This document shows, in pieces, positions 18,801 to 25,563 of a stretch of 25,563 bases of DNA. The first letter of the stretch is position 1. The number at the start of each line of letters is the position of its first letter. The notes below the pieces were generated by a model. It ran no database searches and had not been told where the DNA came from. It saw only the letters and a program-made list of their open reading frames with translations. This DNA comes from Pelargonium nanum (lineage: Eukaryota; Streptophyta; Magnoliopsida; Geraniales; Geraniaceae): NCBI GenBank assembly GCA_036897485.1, contig JAYMTF010001186.1, positions 1 to 25,563 of the forward strand, read 5' to 3'. The position numbers were made by a program, and so were the translations under genes.

Positions 18801-21800
18801 CAAGATTAGGTTTCTACAATTTTTCTGTTTCATGTAGTGATGCTAAATTTCTATTTTTAGTTTAACCATATTCTTGAGGACCCGGAGTTTTTTTAACTTT
18901 ACTCCATCCGAGGAAATATAACACAGCTCTATACTTATCAGTTATCAGGCTACATCCTATCCTGCTTCGGGTCATAATTTTATAATCTCCTTAAACATTT
19001 CCTCTTCTGGGAATGGATCTTTATTTCCTTTAGTCTACCAATTTATTAAAGAAAATCTTACTGGAGAGAACACATGGAACAGTACAAGAAACAATAACGA
19101 GGAAAAAAGGAAATTTTATTGAAATTTGTATTAATCTTTGTGATGCTGAAACCTTATTATCTGACTGTTAGTTATGAAAAAGGATTTTTGTAACTGCCTT
19201 AAGTATTTGGTTTCCAAGGATTTGAAGTCTTAACTTGTGAGGATCTGCCTAGTTTTATTCTATGTAAATCCCGTCTGACCTAGATTGCACTGAATTGCGA
19301 CACAGTGGAATCAATTGTTGTCAGTTAAGTGCCTTCTTTTTTTTCAAACCGCAATATCATTTTTATTGTATTGTGAAGTTGTGGAAAATTTAGGTATTCC
19401 ATCTGAATATATTGAGCAACTGATTATGTCTGTTGTTAGTCATGAATGTGTATTTTGTTCGTTGTCTATTTGATGTAGAAGACGTACTTACTGGCCACTA
19501 TTGGGGACCTATGTTTTTCATGAATGGCATTGACTTATGTCCTTCCATATCAGCATCACCAATTTTTTTCTCTTCTATGTAGAAATTGTTTTTCTTTGTC
19601 TAGCATTTTAAATTTGTTGGCTTTAGGTGATGACTGGGAGCATGAAGAAATATTTACCGATGATGATGAAGCCGTTGGTAATGACCCCGAGGAGCGTGAA
19701 GATTTGGCCCCTGAAGTTCCTGCTCCCCCAGAAATTAAGCAGGTCTGTCCAGATATATTTCTGCATTTGCATACCTCCTGGTCGTTTCCGTTTTTATGTC
19801 GCTTTATCATCGACTCAAGGCTATTTTTTTATTAGTGGCATCGAAGTTCATGAGATATATTAATTTGCGTCAGCATGTTAGATGACCTTAGGCTTATGCC
19901 CATTTTGTCAATTATAATACTCTTCTGAAGAAGATTGGCTATGGGAAATTTTTTTCCACGAACTTGCGATGTAGTGTAATTATGATACTCTTTTGAAGAT
20001 TGGCTATGGGAAATTTTTTTTCCACGAACTTGTCAATTATATCTTCATTTGAAATACTAGCATATTTTCAAGAGAATGAAAAGTCAGTGTCTGGAATTAA
20101 TTATAAAAACCTACTTGAAGTCTCAGACTTTAATCTTTATTTTCATAACGTAGAGAGCTTTGAAAAGAAGTGGAATCTTGTAGAGTGTATGCAAATGCAT
20201 GATGATCAAACCATATCTATACATATCTGCAGGATGATGATGAGGATGAGAATGAAGAAGCCGATGAAGAGGGGGGAGGACTGAGCAAGTCGGGAAAAGA
20301 GTTGAAGAAGCTGCTGCTTGGTCGTGCTAGTGGGCTCAATGATGAGGCCGAGGATGACGATGACGACGACGATGATGTATGTTCTTTTACGTCTATCATA
20401 ATAATTTGCTGTTGTGTTTAATAATAACACCATCAACAATTAAACATATATTCTGATATATGCTCTGTGAATTGCACTTTTGTGGTTTATTACTGATAAA
20501 AACTTGCATTCTGGAATGAGTCATTCATCTGTTGTTGAAATTCACAGTTATAATACCTGATTTTTCGTAAAACTTAGTTTGATATGTGTCATTTTATTGC
20601 TAATATACATGTATTCATTCACAGAGCTCTTTGTGTCTATTTAGATGGATGATGATATTGATCTGGTTCCAAAGCAAAAGGTTGCGCCTAAAGAGGAACC
20701 TGCTGAAAACAGTCCATTAAAACCAACGCCTTCCGGATCTACTAAGGGAACCCCATCAACCTCCTCCAAGTCATCAAAAGGAAAGAGAAAATTGGATGCT
20801 GATGATGCAAAACCATCTAAAACTGGAACTGTTAAGAAGGTGAAGACGGAAAGTGTAGGGCCATCGCTGTTTTTTTATTTTATTTTAAATACTCGATAGT
20901 TGTATTTTATATTTGTAATAAATGTTCCTTTTGACATGTTAGGATGTCTCTTGCTAAATCTCATTTCTTTTTTAATTTGTTTTTTGGGAATCAGGAAGCA
21001 AAGTCTTCTGTGAAAGAGGAAAATGGGTCTGCTTCTAAAAGTAGTGTGCCTCCCAAAAGTACATCATCATCATTGAAAACAGGGTCAACATCTTCTTCAA
21101 ATGCTGGAGCTGTTACTGAGGAAGAAATAAGGGCCGTTTTATTACAAAAGGCACCCGTGACCACTCAAGATCTTGTTGCCAAATTCAAAGCGAGACTGAA
21201 AACTCCAGAGGTTTGCTTTATCATCCTTTTCTAGTTCCCATTTGTGCTTATTTAATATTTTATAAAACTGTCTTCTTTTGTCACTTAGCCAGCTGACTGC
21301 AGCCTTTTTATAGTGAAATCTGTTGGTCTTTTTAGTCACACCTTGAACAAGAGAAATAGAGCATTACCTGTGCTCTATGATAATCAGTGAAAATTGCATT
21401 GTGCACTTTGCCTGGTGTGTTAATTCACATCTGTGCTGTGATGTTCCCCCTGGAAATTAGGGTTAATAATTCTTTGCCTTCATCATTCTTTATCAAATTA
21501 TGTTGATTTTGGTATAGTAGTTTAGTCTGGAGGGACTCCATCAGTTTAGAAGTACTGGCGGGTGCATTGATATGCTAGACAAAAAGTATATGTGGCAGTT
21601 TTACACCAGGGTTTTCAAATTATCATATACAGCAGTGGAGTATTTAGTTTTGGAAAATTTTAAAATCACTAGTTTGATATCTTTTAAATTTTCCCTCTGC
21701 TATGAAAATTTTCAAGTCACTACCATCTACTTTACTGCCTTGTTATTCTACCTCATACACTTTGAGAGTTTTCAAGTCGATGCCATATATTTTAGTCCCT

Positions 21801-22268
21801 TTTTATTTTGCCATGACTACTTTAAAAATTCTCACGTCACTACATTGTAATGTTTCATACTTTGCATGCATGCTGATTTTCACAATTTTCCATGCCACGG
21901 ATATTTTTCTTCTGTTAGTTGACCCACCCTAATTTGGATAGTTGGAGTATGAGAATATTTTTCTCATCTCTCTTCCTTTCTCCTTCCAATGAAAGGAAAA
22001 TACAGTAGGTAGGTGGTAGTATTGACTTGAATTTTTTTGGAGTGGATAGGGCGGAGTTGAATGAGGGGTAAAAGTTGAGTTCAATTGATCAAATATGTTG
22101 GAAATTAGAGAATATGAAATGCGTCATGTTCATAATATCGTTAACATGGGTTAATTGGTGCAGGACAAGAAGGCTTTTGCTGATATCCTGAGAAGAATTT
22201 CAAAGATACAAAAGACGGCTGGAGGTAGCTATGTTGTGCTTAGAGAGAAGTCAGAAGTGAAGACCTAG
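15841..22268 (+). CDS. RAP74: Transcription initiation factor IIF subunit alpha (RAP74), nine exons
   Basis: TFIIF binds RNA polymerase II and is needed for initiation and elongation; the alpha subunit pairs with the beta subunit (RAP30) in the nucleus. Exons, all GT-AG: 15841-16011, 16751-16909, 17983-18128, 18383-18753, 19627-19742, 20233-20376, 20645-20839, 20995-21210, 22164-22268. They total 1623 bp, or 540 residues. Residues 11-48 hold a cysteine/histidine set (C11, C14, C25, H27, C31, C34, C45, C48), which animal RAP74 lacks. Residues about 58-200 are the dimerisation region (FIGRFVTGLPNF, PWLLEDETGQFQYHG, ATYYLLMMQGKEFVAIPAGSWYNF). A long acidic, charged middle follows (about 215-390), then a Ser/Lys-rich linker. 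A C-terminal winged helix (about 474-540, VTEEEIRAVLLQKAPVTTQDL) is the part that binds the FCP1-type CTD phosphatase in other eukaryotes. The exon 7 donor is set at AAG|GTGAAG because it keeps frame; the GT four codons later does not. Confidence 0.9.
16284..16584. repeat. Tandem duplication in TFIIF alpha intron 1, period 151 bp
   Basis: Copy 1 runs 16284-16434 and copy 2 16435-16584. Both begin AATTTCAAGATAGTTTG and end CATTGTAAAGTTC; only a handful of substitutions and a 2-bp deletion separate them. High identity implies a recent event. Confidence 0.92.
16977..17180. repeat. Tandem duplication in TFIIF alpha intron 2, period 109 bp
   Basis: GATTCTGCTCAAATGTGTAA starts at 16977 and again at 17086. 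About 95 bp are nearly identical, ending in TTTTTAGGTAGTTT, with a spacer of poly-T after copy 1 and a GT run after copy 2. Confidence 0.92.
17192..17374. repeat. Tandem duplication in TFIIF alpha intron 2, period 102 bp
   Basis: GCACTTAG.TAATGTCACATT starts at 17192 and again at 17294, with about 80 bp of similarity ending in GTCAAGTTT. It directly follows the 109-bp duplication, so two separate duplications are adjacent. Confidence 0.9.
19911..20035. repeat. Tandem duplication in TFIIF alpha intron 5, period about 68 bp
   Basis: ATTAT.ATACTCTT.TGAAG and GATTGGCTATGGGAAATTTT, CCACGAACTTG occur twice. The string GTCAATTAT precedes copy 1 and follows copy 2. Copy 2 has lost three bases (GAA) and gained one T in the T run. 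Confidence 0.88.
21656..21850. repeat. Degenerate 60-bp tandem array in TFIIF alpha intron 8
   Basis: The phrase AATTTTCAAGTCACTACCAT recurs at 21707, 21767 (AGTTTTCAAGTCGATGCCAT) and 21827 (AATTCTCACGTCACTACATT), exactly 60 bp apart, with a more diverged unit near 21656. The plus-strand open frame over it is only the repeat translated. Confidence 0.75.
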
Positions 22269-22770
22269 GTCATTCTGGTTCCTAGCCTGCCTGCCTGCTT
22301 ATGCATTCTCTATCCCAATCTTGTTTCATAAGAGAATCTGAGAAACACCTTTTGTAAAAAAGCCTCCGCTTTGGATTAAAGTGGGTTCTGTTGGATATGA
22401 TAGGCTGAGTGGTCAAATTTAAGGGTATATTTGCTACTATTTTGTGTTGTGGGATTTGCTCCATACCCTGGTTAAAAGTGATTTCACTCACATTTGTAAC
22501 ATTGAAATGTTTGTGCTTCAGTAACATTGAAATTATCAAAGCAAGTAATGAACTATAAAGATGCTGTTAAGTGCACATATGTTCATTCACTTTGCACCAG
22601 AACAAGAAATGACAATAATTATACTATATGTATCCATTTTGGAGCTCAACTATGTGATATTGACAAAAATAAGGAATGCGGATAATTAGAGATATTCTTA
22701 TTAATTCATACACAACTAACTTTTCAAAAGAGAGTGAACCAAATCATGAAGCAATGCGCGCAAACATATG
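22269..22770. other. Convergent intergenic region
   Basis: TFIIF alpha (plus) and the uncharacterised gene (minus) converge here, so the stretch holds two 3' untranslated regions. A short CCTGCCTGCCTG repeat lies at 22285-22297. Nothing else is recognised. Confidence 0.5.
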
Positions 22771-23337
22771 TTAAGAGCAGTTTTGCTGTTGATCTTGATC
22801 ATCAAATGTCTGGTCTGGTGAGCAGAATATGATAATGTCAGCCTCTACGGGCAACCTAAAATCAACCTTCTTTTTTACCTTCCCACTCAGGCTCCTGGGT
22901 ATCGAACTATTAGCAGAAACCTCAGAGTTCCCTTCACTATCTCTTTGTCCAGAGGATGATGATGTTGCATCTGCATGGAATCGGGTTAATGAAGACGGGT
23001 GTATCTTTCTCGGGACCTTCTTTTTCAGCTTCCCGACCTCCGAGTTTCCTTCATTAATCTTCAACGATCTGTCCAAAACGAAACTGTCTCTTGGGAACTG
23101 CCTGAACACATGCAGTTCACCCCCAGCTATGCATTCTGGATTCAGACCAGGAGAAGATAAGAGCCAATCCTCTAAAGTTGCTTTACTCACCTTTGAAACA
23201 CTTTTATTATCTGGTGGCTCATGAACTTGTTTCTTCTTCTTGTTATTCGTGTTCTTGACCGATTCAATGATGGATGATGATCCTGTTGTTGCTCTCTCTG
23301 AAATTGAGTGTCTTGCACAGCAAAGATTGGCTCCCAT
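22771..23337 (-). CDS. Uncharacterised plant protein with Met-Gly-(X)3-Cys-Cys N terminus
   Basis: I do not recognise the family with certainty. Starting at 23337 the protein has 188 residues and begins MGANLCCARHS: Gly2 followed by Cys6-Cys7 fits N-myristoylation plus palmitoylation, which would anchor it to the plasma membrane. Further on are a basic run (NNKKKKQ, 31-37), a conserved-looking block KATLEDWLLSSPGL (52-65) with GGELHVFRQF (72-81), and a C-terminal block KKKVDFRLPVEADIIIFCSP (155-174). These read like the conserved motifs of a small plant-specific family. EGNSEV occurs twice (96-101 and 135-140), each time near a lysine triplet, which suggests a small internal duplication. The frame stays open to an ATG at 23595, giving 274 residues. 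I prefer the internal start because its N terminus is a functional-looking signal and the extra 86 residues show no such blocks. Hydrophobic helices are absent. Confidence 0.65.
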   Translation of the reverse strand: MGANLCCARHSISERATTGSSSIIESVKNTNNKKKKQVHEPPDNKSVSKVSKATLEDWLLSSPGLNPECIAGGELHVFRQFPRDSFVLDRSLKINEGNSEVGKLKKKVPRKIHPSSLTRFHADATSSSSGQRDSEGNSEVSANSSIPRSLSGKVKKKVDFRLPVEADIIIFCSPDQTFDDQDQQQNCS

Positions 23338-23595
23338 AATGTCATCAAATGAGATATGTTTGGATTGATCAGCGTGTTCGGGGGAATATAAAGAGGCCTT
23401 CGAGGCGTTAAAGCCTAGAGGAAAGGACAATACATGTTGGCATATATGTATATTGAAGCTTAGCTTGGTATCTTCATCATCATTTTGGCATGTTATGGAA
23501 TCAGCATCCATATGTTCATCTATCAGAACAAGCAAATGAAAATGACTCCTTTTGGTATTTAGTTGTTTTGTGCAACTAATGGTTTCTTTTGTCAA

Positions 23596-25563
23596 TCCTA
23601 ATTAGATAAATCAATCTCATCATAACACAACAAGCATAAGAAGACAGTTTTTCGATTAACTTTTCTACTATTTTTAGCATGTCAAAGCATTGCCCAATTG
23701 GGGCTTGGAGTGGTGATGAGATCAAGGGTTGTCTGTTAATTTCAATAAGATCCAGTGGGTCAGATCAGTTCACTTTCCATGTTTATGAAAGAAAGAAACA
23801 GATTTGAGATCTTGATTCAGAATCCTCCAAACATTTCTTGGAAAGAAAGTGTTTTATAGTATTGTATTTCCACTAAAGCTGTTGGGAACAAGAATCTGAT
23901 ATATGTGACCTTGTGATCATAGTCCAGGCCTTGGGACAATAGTCTCACAAACCTTATCATTAACTTGATAATGTGACAGACATGTTTGTGGGATAAAAAT
24001 TATGGTTGAAAGCTATGTGTTTGCATATGGCCAATATCAAATTGTTACAGCTATTGCTCTACATAGAGCAATAAGATATGCTGACAAAAACCAAAAACAA
24101 AAAGCTTTAGGATGTGTTTACATTATTAATTAATTTGTTCATTCAAGTTATAAAGATTCGGAAAACCACTCCACCTAGAGGATAAATACCAAGTTCCTTG
24201 CGTGCCCCGCGTTGTCAGGTCAATCACGCGTTGTTATCTCGTTAGATAAGTAAACTTATAAATACTCCTTTCAAAGAAAAGAGACGGTTCACTACTGGAT
24301 TATTTCTATACATAAACTCGTTGCTTCACAAAAATTCTTTATAGAGTTCTTCGTATTCTTTATACTTCACTTAACGTTTTATGTGAACATTTTGCTCTAA
24401 TTTCCGAGGCAGTTTTTGGATACACATATGAGGTCTCCACTTAACGACGTGTTCTCTCTGAGCAGGTTTATAGGATTTGGACATCGGACATTAGAGCCTT
24501 GATCATTATACTTGAATGTAGTAAATGTTTAATTACCTTGGCACGGGAAAAAAAAGACATAACACGACGTCATCCTAGTGTGCTTATTTTGACTTGGTAA
24601 TTAGATTCTGTCATACTCCAGAAATGAAGTGTCCTCATGGACAAAAAACCTTGTGCTTCATAAATTAAATCATGCAACATCTTTATTAATTTGTTATTAA
24701 AATAGATGCATAGTATTGAATTATATGGGTGAGCAGAGCACAGAGCTACAAGTGCCAGAGTCTAGGAAAGCAAATTTGGAACCCAATGCATTAAGCAGCT
24801 CTAGATATATAGTATTTGTGAAGCATCTGATTCCATGTCTAGCTTTTGTCTGGTTTTTGCAGATTGCACATGCAACAGGTCAGGTGTAAGCTTATGTCTT
24901 GCTCTTTCTTTAATATATATGTAGTAGATACTCTACTTGTGAATATTATATTACAACTCAAAAACACAAGATATTTGACACAAAATAGTTGTTGGATTTG
25001 AAACCAATACTATTGAGTCAACTCCAGTGTTATTGGGTTCTAATTCTATGAGTGGAATAGAAGGCAAAGCACCACATAAACAAATAAAGCAAAGCATCTA
25101 ATCTATGTATATATAAAATGGCTACTTAAAACAACACCTAAATTGAGATTTAAACTTAAGACTTAACGTATCCAAGTTCCTTAAACTATTTGGCAAATCA
25201 CTATTTTAAGATGTTACTTAATAGTTAGGTAGTTGACATAGTGTTCGGAATCTATAGGTGAGATACCTATAACATGTGCTACATGCTTTTGACCTATGAA
25301 CTCTATAAAATATGCACAAAGGTAACCTCTATTATTGAACAATTTTTTATTTTATTTTTACTAGAACAAAATATATATTTCTATCATTGTGACGGTGTTA
25401 TGATTTGGAAAACTTATTTTTCTTTCTATTTATATCATGTAAATCATAACAAATCCAATTAATTATTAGAATTTTGATTTTAAGTCAAAGTTTAATTCAT
25501 TGACTCACTAAGAGCAACTTCAATGCAAGTTGCTAAGGAGGCGCTTGCCTTGTTGGCATCGAT
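23596..25563. other. Intergenic region to the window end
   Basis: About 2 kb of AT-rich DNA with no gene I can support. A TATA-like CTTATAAATA lies at 24255-24264, followed by a pyrimidine-rich stretch, which recalls an LTR-type promoter but lacks any identifiable LTR ends. From about 25505 the text AAGAGCAACTTCAATGCAAG resembles the end of a common plant MITE and is cut by the window edge. The plus-strand frame at 25274-25462 resembles no protein. Confidence 0.4.

Noticed and set aside
20943..20994. Possible earlier start of TFIIF alpha exon 8 after TTAG at 20942
   Set aside because: It would translate a T-rich intron-like stretch and does not join exon 7 in frame; the CAG at 20994 gives EAKSSVKEEN in frame.
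21572..21932. Two overlapping open frames in TFIIF alpha intron 8
   Set aside because: They translate the 60-bp tandem array and lie wholly within an intron.
22829..23224. 131-codon plus-strand frame opposite the uncharacterised gene
   Set aside because: It is an antisense shadow; the minus-strand protein has a plausible N-terminal signal and conserved-looking motifs.
1..25563. CRISPR arrays, operons or other prokaryotic systems
   Set aside because: The genes are spliced and of plant type; the repeats found are tandem duplications or microsatellites without regular unique spacers.

Overview
The window looks like nuclear DNA of a eudicot plant. It is AT-rich, the genes carry many GT-AG introns, and the proteins match plant families: MBOAT wax synthase, BAG5 with an IQ motif, a fumarylacetoacetase, and the plant form of the TFIIF alpha subunit with an N-terminal cysteine cluster. 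The protein sequences suggest a rosid, perhaps Rosaceae, but that is an impression and not a measurement.

Layout. A tandem pair of MBOAT wax-synthase-type genes lies on the minus strand. The first (1138-2262) is intact. The second (4537-5551) is broken: it lacks an internal block of membrane helices, and it carries a 198-bp hAT-like element flanked by a 7-bp target duplication, one copy of which contains a TAG stop. Next come a single-exon BAG5 co-chaperone gene (6939-7544, minus) and a 14-exon fumarylacetoacetase (FAH) gene (8240-14066, minus). To my knowledge the two are also neighbours in Arabidopsis. On the plus strand is a nine-exon TFIIF alpha (RAP74) gene (15841-22268). After it is a small minus-strand gene (22771-23337, or to 23595) for an uncharacterised protein starting Met-Gly with a Cys-Cys pair, so a candidate lipid-anchored protein. 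The rest is AT-rich intergenic DNA with microsatellites, a SINE-like head, a dispersed repeat seen three times and MITE-like remnants.

Main observations. Every FAH exon and splice site can be placed, and the coding sum is 1261 bp, one more than a multiple of three. The cause is two missing bases in exon 8, at the codon for a conserved substrate-binding tyrosine. This shifts the frame to a stop in exon 10 after 291 residues. A partial tandem copy of the FAH last exon, with a convincing acceptor but an in-frame stop after three codons, sits in the last intron. The introns of FAH and TFIIF alpha hold an unusual number of local tandem duplications with periods of about 49 to 151 bp. The genes do not form one pathway. 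They are housekeeping or metabolic neighbours (tyrosine breakdown, chaperone regulation, Pol II transcription) beside a duplicated lipid acyltransferase pair. I see no undescribed multi-gene system.
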